Of a DNA stretch of 64,000 bases, positions 37,601-44,634 are shown piece by piece. The notes under the pieces were generated by a model. It did no database searches, was not told where the DNA came from, and was given only the letters and a program-made list of their open reading frames with translations. The stretch is from NCBI RefSeq assembly GCF_027922005.1, contig NZ_BSEV01000002.1, positions 434,001 to 498,000 of the forward strand, read 5' to 3'. Numbering within the stretch: position 1 is the first letter of the stretch; the number at the start of each line of letters is the position of its first letter. The position numbers and the translations under genes are program-made. This stretch comes from Streptosporangium carneum (GTDB lineage Bacteria > Actinomycetota > Actinomycetes > Streptosporangiales > Streptosporangiaceae).

Positions 37601-38702
37601 CGACCCCGCCATCGAGTGGGCAGCGACCCCCGCCGTGCTGCTGGCCCGCACCGTCAACGCCGACCTCGACAGTGTCGACGACGGTGATGGCCCATGGGAC
37701 CGTGCTCAGAAGCGGGTCACTGAGGAGCACAAGTTGCTCTCGGACGCCATGGCCAGACATGGCCACTCGGTCGGGCTGACCCTGCACGACGGCGTCATGA
37801 TGGTGGACGTGCTGTTCCAGGGTCACAGTCGGGACATTCCCAGCCTGGCAGAGGCATTGAAGGAGGAGACAGGGCACCGGGCGCGGCTGCTGTCGGCCAG
37901 GGAGCGGGAGATCCTGGAAAACCACCTGCTCAACGAGGTGGCCGGCACCCTGCACGAGTTGATCGCCGCCGCCGAAGAGGAGGTCCGGACGATGAACGCC
38001 GAGCTGGAGTCCCGCCCCACCTCCACCGGCATGCGGCTTCGGCTGCTCTGGAAGCCCGTGCGGAACGCTCCTGATGGTCTGGAAAGGGTGCGGGAGAAGC
38101 TGCGCCAGACCGTGGACGCTTGGTCGGCTGCCGATCGCGAAGCCGTGGGCGCCTTCCTGGCGGAGCAGATCGCCAGGGAGCACGTCGACAACCCCACCGC
38201 CGGCTGGAACGAGCAGCTGACGAGAGCACTGGACTACCGCGGCTGGCATGGGTTCGCGATTCAGCGCCTCCAGGACGGTCAGTGGCGATCGGCCACCGGC
38301 CCGGCCTCGGGCGGAGAACGCGTCCTGGCCGCCTCCGTGCCGCTGTTCGCCGCCGCCTCGGCACACTACAAGTCCGCGGGCAACCCGTACGCCCCTCGCT
38401 TGGTCGCACTCGACGAGGCGTTCGCAGGAGTGGACGACGACTCACGGGCCAAGTGTCTCGGTCTGCTGGCGACGTTCGACATGGACGTCGTGATGACCAG
38501 CGAGCGGGAGTGGGGCTGCTACCCGCAGGTGCCGGGGTTGGCAATCTGCCAGTTGTCCAGGCGTGACGGCATCGATGCCGTACTGGTCACCCCGTGGCGG
38601 TGGGACGGGCACGAACGCCGCCGGGCCGAGCGTCCCGACCCGCGTCCGGTGCTGCCGCCCGTTGTCGCCGCCGATCCGGAGCAGGATGGGCTGTTCTCAT
38701 GA
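34614..38702 (+). CDS. jetC: JetC, SMC-like ATPase of type III Wadjet (TIGR02680), 1362 aa
   Basis: Starts with GTG-ATG at 34614/34617, overlapping jetB. Walker A is RGNNGTGKSK (~res 40). Two long charged coiled-coil arms follow (~270-560 and ~760-1000), separated by a globular hinge-like region (~570-740). The C-terminal ATPase half has the ABC signature SGGERVL (~1232) and Walker B LVALDEAF (~1263). It acts as a condensin-like motor which, with JetA and JetB, extrudes plasmid DNA and presents small circles to JetD. The length and arm organisation match TIGR02680 proteins. No internal break is seen. The jetD ATG overlaps its stop. Confidence 0.92.
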   Translation: MMLPTPTSERWKPLRAGLVDMFHYDVEEFHFHDGRLLLRGNNGTGKSKVLALTLPFLLDGELAPHRVEPDGDRQKRMEWNLLLGGRHPHPERLGYTWMEFGRRAADGGVEFRTVGCGLKAVKDKGIVKHWFFVTGQRIGDGLELTSPAGVALTREKLREAVNGRGMLYERASDYRRAVDEALFGLGEHRYEALVNLLIQLRQPQLSKKPDERMLSRALTEALPPMSSVLIATVAEAFRGLDEERETLRALEETRKAASEFLDHYRRYARVAAKRKAAAPRLTHSRYEHLGRDLLDAEARHTEAQAELEAAQKQLTELAATRVRLEARGQALRQSPEMRDAERIKQVGEEAERQTRHARSKDKDRDGLATEVTRRQRRADTAKEKADQAAGDWDAARSEASTAARRAGCEHAHLEITTRWERNPAASHRDAESLVDRRSQAVAELDRLLSAVERAQARFEAARAEVDRLTGEIQAAGERIATAETTVRRQAAGLADAYISYLADVVELRIDDPDELLTALESWAETTEGQNPAASAVDDAARAATAELSRGEAELGAELRERRQQAVAVQEEMARLEAGGHDAPPAPYTRPPGVRDGRPGAPLWKVVDFTEAVSEDHRAALEAALEASGILDAWVTPEGALLAVDDTAVLTGSPIVGPSLSTVLRPAVDRADPWTAALPDSAVHAVLAGIGLGPGAATWVAVDGRWANGVLGGSWRKQSAVHIGEGARWAARRARLAALATELDQVRGALAELDEKLRALAVRQVTLAAEHRALPSDAPLREAHFKLSTEHGRRRELDANRTTAVQTVATRRGEVTEAQERAAEFADDVGLPSDRDRLAEVRNGVSDYRLALAGLWPAGKALLAARQAAEETAEELSLAHERHTEATENAAEARAQAEAATEAHRALVETAGAAVEELYRRLNEVRRALEERDAAERATREQERATLIKRGKAEGERDTLRGEIGQAERLRDAAVAEFRSFAATGLLGIALPTLEIPDPAIEWAATPAVLLARTVNADLDSVDDGDGPWDRAQKRVTEEHKLLSDAMARHGHSVGLTLHDGVMMVDVLFQGHSRDIPSLAEALKEETGHRARLLSAREREILENHLLNEVAGTLHELIAAAEEEVRTMNAELESRPTSTGMRLRLLWKPVRNAPDGLERVREKLRQTVDAWSAADREAVGAFLAEQIAREHVDNPTAGWNEQLTRALDYRGWHGFAIQRLQDGQWRSATGPASGGERVLAASVPLFAAASAHYKSAGNPYAPRLVALDEAFAGVDDDSRAKCLGLLATFDMDVVMTSEREWGCYPQVPGLAICQLSRRDGIDAVLVTPWRWDGHERRRAERPDPRPVLPPVVAADPEQDGLFS

Positions 38703-39967
38703 GCGAGCGGTTAGAACGGCTGCTGGGCGGGCCGGAGACCTCCTGGCTCGTCGAGCGGGTGCGCCGTCGCCTCGAACGGGGCAGGTCGCCAAGCGGCCCG
38801 GTCACCTTGAGCGCCGCCACAGCAGAACAGCGCCGGGCGATCGAGCGGCTGCTCGGGCGCAGGGCGGGCATAGGTTCCTCCCTGTCGGTCTCGCTCGACG
38901 AGGTGGATCGGGTGCTCCGGTCCAGCGGTGCCTGCCCCGAAGGCCTGGCCGCCGCGGTCGTGCTGCTTCGAGGTCCCGTCCGCAACCTTGAACAGGAAAA
39001 CGCCCTTCGGGACGAAGCGTGGAGAGAGGCTTTCGCAGAGCTGGACGCGGTCCTCGCCCACCGCCCGGAGCTGTCCGGCTGGCGGTCCTGGCTGGAGGTG
39101 ACCGGTCTGGTACGGCGAAGCGCCGGTGACCCGGACGAGGCCCGGATCCTTCTCGACAAGATGGCCGTGCTCCTACCGCAGTTGCCGCATCCCAGCATCC
39201 CGATCGGCCGCCTGGCCGCAGAGATCTATAGGGACGCGCACGCGCTGGACGAAGGGAAGCCGCTGGCGGCGCTCGCGCTGTCGGCGGCCCGTTCCCTGAG
39301 CGGCCTGCCGTACGCGGGAGACGGCACCGCCGACGCCCGGCGGAAAGCGTGGGCCGCCGTCGGAGTTCACCTCGACGACCTCTCGTCGTACGTCCTGTGC
39401 CTTGGTCTTCCCGGTGACGACGACACTCCGACCGGACGCATGCTCGTCGCGGCCCAGGCGGCGGGTGAGCCCTGTCTGCTCACGTTGCGTCAGCTCCACC
39501 GGCACGAGTCCCCCATCCGTGCGGGGCTGGTCAGGATCTGCGAGAACCCTGTTGTGGTCGCCGCCGCAGCCGACGAGTTCGGACCACGCTGCCCTCCTGT
39601 CGTCTGCACGAGAGGCAGGCCTTCGGCGGCCGTCTGGCGGCTACTCGACCTGCTGGCCGCCGGCGGCTCTGAGTTCGCCTATCACGGCGACTTCGACTGG
39701 GGCGGGATCGGCATCGCGAACGCCGTCCGCGAACGGGTCGGCTGGCGGCCTTGGCGCTACGACGCGCTCGCCTACGAGGCGGCGATCTCCTCGGCCAGGG
39801 CACTCTCCGCAACGCCTCTGAGCGGTCGCCCGCATGCGACGCCGTGGGACTCCGAACTGTCGGCGGCGATGGCTCGGCGGGCCGTACGGGTGGAGGAGGA
39901 GATGGTTCTCGGAGAGCTCCTCACGGATCTGGCCGCGGAGTCAGGCAATGACGGCACCCTGCCGTGA
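38699..39967 (+). CDS. jetD: JetD, Toprim-type nuclease of type III Wadjet (TIGR02679), 422 aa
   Basis: ATG 38699 overlaps the jetC stop; the upstream open codons are shadow. The C-terminal domain has the Toprim acidic residues of topoisomerase VI A-like nucleases: Glu in ICENPVVV (~res 280) and the DxD of YHGDFDWGG (~328-331). The N-terminal half (DUF3323-like) is helical and probably binds the Jet complex. JetD makes the DNA break after loop extrusion by JetABC. It is the last intact gene of the island's + strand run. Its stop codon overlaps a GTG that opens a truncated VOC gene remnant. Confidence 0.9.
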   Translation: MSERLERLLGGPETSWLVERVRRRLERGRSPSGPVTLSAATAEQRRAIERLLGRRAGIGSSLSVSLDEVDRVLRSSGACPEGLAAAVVLLRGPVRNLEQENALRDEAWREAFAELDAVLAHRPELSGWRSWLEVTGLVRRSAGDPDEARILLDKMAVLLPQLPHPSIPIGRLAAEIYRDAHALDEGKPLAALALSAARSLSGLPYAGDGTADARRKAWAAVGVHLDDLSSYVLCLGLPGDDDTPTGRMLVAAQAAGEPCLLTLRQLHRHESPIRAGLVRICENPVVVAAAADEFGPRCPPVVCTRGRPSAAVWRLLDLLAAGGSEFAYHGDFDWGGIGIANAVRERVGWRPWRYDALAYEAAISSARALSATPLSGRPHATPWDSELSAAMARRAVRVEEEMVLGELLTDLAAESGNDGTLP

Positions 39968-40065
39968 AGGCCGTCCAGGAGCCGATCGAGCAGCTGTACG
40001 GCGTTCGCGACTGTGCCTTCCGCGATCCTGTAGGGGACTTGACCCGTATCCAGGAACCACTCTCG
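39964..40065 (+). pseudogene. 3' remnant of a VOC/glyoxalase-family gene
   Basis: The frame that begins at GTG 39964 encodes GVRDCAFRDPVGDLTRIQE at residues 13-31. This is the C-terminal strand-turn of VOC (glyoxalase/bleomycin-resistance) proteins, whose consensus ends GVR.. FRDPDGN..R..E. Only that end is present: no first VOC repeat or metal ligands. After about residue 34 the frame becomes Pro/Arg-rich nonsense. A recombination scrap is the simplest explanation. Confidence 0.6.
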
Positions 40066-40220
40066 CCGGCAACCCGACCACCGCCCGCGGCCAACTGGCC
40101 GCCCTGCTACCGACGCACGAGCAGACATTGGGCGCCGAACACCCGAACACACTGGCCACCCGAGGCGACCTCGCCCGGTGGGTGGAGGCGGCCGGGCAAG
40201 ACCCCGAAGACGGCGAATGA
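40056..40220 (+). pseudogene. remnant of a tetratricopeptide-repeat gene
   Basis: In the third frame the sequence reads ARGQLAALLPTHEQTLG, then AEHPNTLATRGDLARW. This is one clear unit of the TPR repeats (TPR_10/12 type) found at the C-termini of actinomycete NB-ARC and SARP-like proteins, where the LGxEHPxTLxTRxxLAxW pattern repeats many times. Only one unit remains, without a start, and a stop follows. It abuts the VOC remnant in a different frame, so two unrelated gene ends are joined here. The following 116 bases to the next gene show nothing. Confidence 0.65.
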
Positions 40221-40336
40221 CGCACTCGCATGTCGGCCCGCGTACCGGCCGCCCAGGTGGCCGAGGGTGATCACTTCCGAAACCGTCGCCCGCGCCTGGT
40301 AAGACATAAGCCCGCACTCCCGACCGAGGACGCCGC

Positions 40337-41392
40337 ATGTTCATCGATGGCAACGAGATGTTCGTCGACGACAACGAGTACGACAGGTATCTCGACGCGC
40401 TCTATCCCGGGAGAGCGGCCGACCCGCGCGACCCCGGCGAGACGTTCCTCCACGAGGACGGGTTCTACCGCTGGGACAGGATGGGCCGCCACCGCGACAC
40501 CTACGCCGGGCTGCCCGTCGCCGGATTCCGTATGCTCAACGGCCACGGCGATCCCGACCCTTCGCACTTCGCCTGGCCCCTGCACGGCAGTGAGATGTAC
40601 GAGGAGGCCGACGGCCCCGGGTTCGCCGCGGGGCTGGAGAAACTGCTCGCCACCGTCGACGGTTCCCAGATCCAGGCCATCGTGGTCGCCGGGATCAGCG
40701 CGCGCGACGCCCCCGCCGTGCTCGCCGCCAACGCCCACCGGCTGCCCCGGCTGCGCTCGCTGTTCCTCGGCTTCATCGAGCCCGACTATCAGATCTCCTG
40801 GATCCAGCAGGGCGACATCACCCCGGCCCTGGAGGCCTTCCCCCGCCTGGAGCGGCTGGACGTGCGCGGCAGCGAAGGTTTGCGGCTGCACCCTGTACGG
40901 CATGCCTCCCTCAAGGTTCTGCGGTTCGAAACCGGCGGCCTGCCCGGCGAGGTCGTGCGCGCGCTCGGGCAGTGCGACCTGCCCGCGCTGGAGCATCTGG
41001 AGCTGTGGCTCGGCGTCGCCGAGTACGGCGGCGACGCCACAGTGAACGACCTGGAGGGCGTCCTGTCCGGGACGGGCCTGCCCGCGCTGCGGCGGCTCGG
41101 CCTGCGCGACAGCGAGATCCAGAACGAGGTGGCCGCCGCCGTCGCCGCGGCACCGGTCGTCGCCCGGCTGGAAGCGCTCAGCCTGGCCATGGGCGAACTG
41201 GCCGACACCGGAGCCGAAGCCCTGCTGAGCGGCCAACCCCTCACCCACCTGCGCCACCTCGACCTGCACCATCACTTCCTGAGCGAGGACATGGCCAAAC
41301 GAATCCGGCGCGCCCTGCCCGGTGTCGAGATCGACCTCTCCGAACCCCAAGCACATCTGAGGACATGGCGCTACGTCGCCGTCTCAGAGTGA
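40337..41392 (+). CDS. STM4015-like leucine-rich protein, 351 aa
   Basis: Residues ~55-340 match the STM4015 family as I know it from actinomycetes: AGLPVAGF, then a region ending IQAIVVAGI, WIQQGDITPALEAFPRLERL, ETGGLPGEVVRALGQCDLP, LELWLGVAEYGGDATVNDLE, and the end HLRHLDLHHHFLSEDM. The pattern L..L.L repeated every ~25 residues indicates a leucine-rich-repeat-like solenoid. Function is unknown in the family. The first ~50 residues (MFIDGNEMFVDDNEYDRYL...) are an acidic extension that I do not recall from relatives. The gene stands alone between two sets of gene debris at the island's edge and has normal codon use. Confidence 0.75.
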   Translation: MFIDGNEMFVDDNEYDRYLDALYPGRAADPRDPGETFLHEDGFYRWDRMGRHRDTYAGLPVAGFRMLNGHGDPDPSHFAWPLHGSEMYEEADGPGFAAGLEKLLATVDGSQIQAIVVAGISARDAPAVLAANAHRLPRLRSLFLGFIEPDYQISWIQQGDITPALEAFPRLERLDVRGSEGLRLHPVRHASLKVLRFETGGLPGEVVRALGQCDLPALEHLELWLGVAEYGGDATVNDLEGVLSGTGLPALRRLGLRDSEIQNEVAAAVAAAPVVARLEALSLAMGELADTGAEALLSGQPLTHLRHLDLHHHFLSEDMAKRIRRALPGVEIDLSEPQAHLRTWRYVAVSE

Positions 41393-41523
41393 AGACATGA
41401 CGCCGCCACCGAGCAGCCGCCCGCCATGTCCGGCGACACACCTGCGGCCAGGCCGAACTCTTACACCACTCCCGTGGACGCTCCCGGTTTTCAGTCAGTC
41501 CGGCCTTCGTCCGAGGAGTCGAC

Positions 41524-42139
41524 ATGCCAGCGCGTGATGCCCAGGTGTCGGCGGCTGCCACGGCGACCTTCCTGGGGCGGATGCCTCGAACGAGAGACAC
41601 CAGGGCTAGCAACCATTACGTTCCGCTCATGGCGGCGGATCTCGGTGACGCCCCCGCGTGAGTCGCGATCGGCGTTTCGTGCGCCGCGTTCGTCCTGCCT
41701 CTGCGCGGATTGAAGTGGCAGAGGGAAGCGGCCCAGGCGCAGAAGGTTGCGGCTGAGGCCGCTGGACGTTCGGCGAACGCCGACGAGAAAGTCGCGGCCT
41801 TAACGGAGCCGGCCCACAGCGAGCAGATTTCCCACGGGAGGACGGTCATCGACTTGTCGAACGAACGGCACGAGGAAGTGGTGAGGTGGAAACTCGACCG
41901 GTCGAAGAACCGGTTCATCCTCCGGAACGTGGGAACAGCCGTCGCAACCGGTGTGAGAGCGGGCGGGCAAGGCGTTGCCCGGACCAGCTTCTCAGTTTCC
42001 GGATGGTGCGGCGGTACGGCCTGGGGCATCGGTGAGCTTCGTGATGGCCAGCAGCTTGGCGTACGCGGCTCCTGACGAGATCGAGGTCACCTGGGACGGG
42101 CATCCCGAGCCCGTGATTCTGCCGGTGCCGCCTCGCTGA
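41524..42139 (+). pseudogene. broken small membrane-protein gene (nonsense plus frameshift)
   Basis: ATG 41524 has a strong GAGGAG 8 bases upstream. The frame runs MPARDAQVSAAATATFLGR to a TGA at 41659. The same frame resumes with VAIGVSCAAFVLPLRGLKW (a membrane-helix-like stretch), an A/E-rich helix and WKLDRSKNRFILRNVGTAVATGV. Near 41960-41985 the coding frame shifts; the other frame continues LPGPASQFPDGAAVRPG and ends EIEVTWDGHPEPVILPVPPR at a TGA (42137-42139). The whole resembles small actinomycete proteins with one TM helix, a coiled segment and a K/SKNRYVLRNxGT beta domain. Either a decayed gene or, less likely, two sequence errors. Confidence 0.6.
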
Positions 42140-42236
42140 TCAGGTCGCCATCATGATCTCTGCCTGCGTCCTGCCCACAGAGCCCGTCGCCGGGCGTCAA
42201 ACGGCGTCACAAGGCGGCTGAAGCACTCAGGTGTCG

Positions 42237-42275
42237 AAAAACAGAAGACCAGCTCACACGATGTGTGAGCTGGTC
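42237..42275 (-). terminator. rho-independent terminator of tRNA-Arg
   Basis: A perfect 13-bp inverted repeat (gaccagctcacac / gtgtgagctggtc) with a 3-base loop at 42247-42275 is followed, on the minus strand, by TCTTCTG and five Ts. It lies 8 bases past the tRNA 3' end in the direction of tRNA transcription. Confidence 0.85.
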
Positions 42276-42283
42276 CAGATCGG

Positions 42284-42355
42284 TGCCCCCTGCAAGATTC
42301 GAACTTGCGCTCCCGGCTCCGGAGGCCGGTGCTCTATCCCCTGAGCTAAGGGGGC
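42284..42355 (-). tRNA. tRNA-Arg (anticodon CCG)
   Basis: Read on the minus strand: a 7-bp acceptor stem GCCCCCT/AGGGGGC, D arm GCTC...GAGC, anticodon stem CCGGC/GCCGG with the 7-base loop CTCCGGA giving anticodon CCG, T arm GCAAG TTCGAAT CTTGC, and discriminator A. CCA is not encoded (ACCG follows). The 3' end points toward the defence island. tRNA genes of this kind are common integration sites for actinomycete mobile elements, though no integrase or duplicated 3' end is visible in the window. Confidence 0.95.
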
Positions 42356-42458
42356 CAACGAGTGATTAGATTACCAGCATCTGGAGGGGAACCGACACTC
42401 GAAGCGCGAAGCAGACGATCTCGGGGGCCGTGGGGGTTGGCGTGGGGAGCCCGGGAGG

Positions 42459-43496
42459 TTATCCGGGGAGGGTGCCCGGACTTGGGCGGACGGCTCCTCG
42501 GTAGCGGGCTCGGTAGTAGGGCGAGGCTGTGAAGTTCGTCGTTCTGACGACGTCGCCGGTCTTCGGGGCGTGCACCATGACGCCGTTCTTGACGTAGACG
42601 CCGACGTGGGTCGGGTCTCCGGAGCCGCCACCGAAGAAGACCAGATCTCCTGGGCTGAGCTGGGAGAACGACACCCGGCGGCCTTGCCTGAACTGGCTTC
42701 CCGTGTAGTGGGTGAGCCTGGCGCCCGCCTTCGACCATGCGTGCAGGGCGAGCCCCGAGCAGTCGAAGCCGCCGCCGGTCGGACCCGCGCCCGAACCACC
42801 GCCCCAGACGTACGGCCGTCCGACCTGGCGCAGCGCCGCCGCGACAGCCGTCCGCCCAGGAGACGCAGGGCCGCCCTGCCCAGCGAGCGACCTTCCCCGC
42901 CCGGAGGGCGAACCTCCCTGCCTGGGAGGCGAACCGCCCTGTCCGAAGGGCGAGGACGAAGGAGTCTCCGGACGTCGCGTGACCACGATGCGTCTGCCGG
43001 ACAAGCGTCCAGCACTCCTCGGCTCTCTCCCCGCCTCTCCGCCTTCGTCGCTCCTTCCGGCCTCCCCGTCTTTTCCGATCTCACCGATCTCGGTGACCTC
43101 GCCGATCTCGTCTGTCGTTCCGGTCCCCGGAGCGGGGACGGCGGAGCCGCCCGCGCCGAGAGCGGTCCCCCGCCGGGTGACCCCCGGCGCACCTTCCAGC
43201 TGCCCGTCACCCGCGTGGTGCGTGGCCCCTGGCGTGCCTCCCGGCTGCCCGTCACCCGCGTGGCGGGTGACTCCTGGCATGGATTCCGGCTTCTCGTCAC
43301 CCGCGCGGCAGGCGGCGGCCGACGTGGCGTGGATTCCGCCTTCGAGCCGTCTGCGGGCGTCGTCAGGCGGATCGGCCTCGAAGAGCAGTCGCATCCAGTC
43401 CTTGACGACCTCACGACAGGGACGGGTCGCGGACGTCTGGGGAGCAGCCACCAGTGCCGCCGCTAGGGCGGTGATGGTGACGAACGTCGTGATCAC
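42459..43496 (-). CDS. secreted NlpC/P60 cell-wall hydrolase, 345 aa
   Basis: GTG start with AGGAGG about 7 bases upstream. A short signal peptide is likely (MITTFVTITALAAALVAAPQ with an AxA-type end near residue 24). Residues ~25-210 are low complexity and contain three near-repeats of an AGDGQ/GxPGxTRHAG unit, then an acidic IGEVTEIGEIG run and a GRSxxGQGG-type spacer. The C-terminal NlpC/P60 domain (~215-335) has the catalytic Cys in FDCSGL, the His in THVGVYV and a third polar His in MVHAPKTG. Such enzymes cut peptide cross-links of peptidoglycan (usually D-Glu to diamino acid). It is a single gene, with the tRNA terminator downstream. The spacer length may vary between strains. Confidence 0.85.
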   Translation of the reverse strand: MITTFVTITALAAALVAAPQTSATRPCREVVKDWMRLLFEADPPDDARRRLEGGIHATSAAACRAGDEKPESMPGVTRHAGDGQPGGTPGATHHAGDGQLEGAPGVTRRGTALGAGGSAVPAPGTGTTDEIGEVTEIGEIGKDGEAGRSDEGGEAGREPRSAGRLSGRRIVVTRRPETPSSSPFGQGGSPPRQGGSPSGRGRSLAGQGGPASPGRTAVAAALRQVGRPYVWGGGSGAGPTGGGFDCSGLALHAWSKAGARLTHYTGSQFRQGRRVSFSQLSPGDLVFFGGGSGDPTHVGVYVKNGVMVHAPKTGDVVRTTNFTASPYYRARYRGAVRPSPGTLPG

Positions 43497-43500
43497 GCAT

Positions 43501-44000
43501 GGCCTCCTGGCTCGATGAACGATCGAGGCCCCAGGATCGGCGGGGCGACGTGATCACCAAGGAGCCGAATCCGGTTCTGTGGAAAACGGATGGGCTGTCC
43601 ACAGAACGGGGGGCGAGGAGGCAGGGAAGCTGACACGGACCGGGAGGAGGTGGGGCGAGGCCGACACAGGCCGGGAGGAGACCGGGCGGGAGGAGAGGAG
43701 AAGACCGGATGAGGTCGGCACGGGGTAGAGACCGGGCGAGGCCGACACGGGCTGAGAGAAGACCAGGCGGGGAGAAGACCGGGTGGGGGAGCTGACTGGA
43801 TCGGGGAAGGTGGAGGAGTGGGGAAGGTGGAGGAGTGGGAGGGGACGGCGGGTGGCCGTAACCGTTTCCTCGTTGAGAGGTCGGCGGCCCGATCCATCTC
43901 CCGGACTGCTCCTCGGTGACGCAAGACCGGAGGGTGGGAGCCGGAGGAAAGCACCGAACTCCCTCAAGCCCGCAGCCGGGAGGATGTGACCGAAAACGCC
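43501..44000. repeat. low-complexity, purine-rich imperfect repeats in a 612-base intergenic region
   Basis: From about 43575 to 43860 the + strand is a mosaic of related purine-rich words (gaccgggcgagg, ccgacacgggc, gggaggag, gagaagaccgg) in loosely repeated order. No frame looks coding: the open frames on both strands are Pro/Ser/Arg-rich shadows. From 44000 to 44108 the sequence is less biased, includes the palindrome tgtgtacaca (44049-44058), and probably holds the promoter of the response-regulator gene. Confidence 0.5.
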
Positions 44001-44108
44001 TCAGGAACCGGCTGTTGCCTGCGAAAACCTGTCGTTCGTGGATAGCTGTGTGTACACATCCATCGAAAACCGCGCGTGACACCTCTCCGAGGGGTTAGCC
44101 TCACGGCC

Positions 44109-44498
44109 GTGAGTGAGGTTCTGGGCAGGGTTCTGGTGGTGGATGACGATGAGATCATCCGACAGCTCATCGCGGTCAATCTGACCCTGGAGGGGTTCCA
44201 GGTGGAGACCGCCTCCGACGGGCAGGACTGCCTGGATCGGGTGCTGGACGTGATGCCCGACGTCATCACGCTCGACGTCATGATGCCCAGGCTCGACGGC
44301 TGGATGACGGCGACCAGGCTGCGCGGCGACGAGGAGACCAGTCACATCAAGGTGGTGCTGATCACCGCGCGGGCGCAGGAGGACGACAAGCGGCGGGGGC
44401 TGGGCATCGGCGTCGACGCCTACCTCACCAAGCCGTTCGACCCCTCCGAGCTCATCCAGGTCGTCCGCGACCTGGCGCTGGCCGCCCACAGCGGCTGA
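44109..44498 (+). CDS. receiver-only response regulator, 129 aa
   Basis: GTG 44109 (MSEVLGRVLVVDDDE) is preferred over the upstream frame opening, since the receiver fold begins at VLVVDDDE. The phospho-acceptor Asp is in TLDVMMP, the switch Thr/Ser in LITARA and the conserved Lys in LTKPF. There is no output domain: the protein ends ~10 residues after the last receiver helix. No kinase gene is adjacent. It may act as a phosphorelay intermediate or through a protein partner. The LuxR-family gene downstream is convergent. Confidence 0.88.
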   Translation: MSEVLGRVLVVDDDEIIRQLIAVNLTLEGFQVETASDGQDCLDRVLDVMPDVITLDVMMPRLDGWMTATRLRGDEETSHIKVVLITARAQEDDKRRGLGIGVDAYLTKPFDPSELIQVVRDLALAAHSG

Positions 44499-44634
44499 CC
44501 TCGTCCGGCTTCGCCTCCGCTTCCTCACGGGGCAGCCGGTTTCTTACGGGACAGTCGGTTCCCCGTTGACGGAGACGCCTCCCGCGAGCCGTACGGCTCA
44601 CTGCGGATGTACGGTGCGGCCAGGGATCGTACGG

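Noticed and set aside
36000..39000. Type I or II Wadjet
   Set aside because: The four families here are the TIGR02677/02678/02680/02679 set, which defines type III; MukF/MukE-like type I signatures are absent.
42570..43466. 298-codon plus-strand ORF opposite the NlpC gene
   Set aside because: Arg/Pro/Ser-rich shadow; the minus frame has a signal peptide, RBS and NlpC/P60 catalytic residues.
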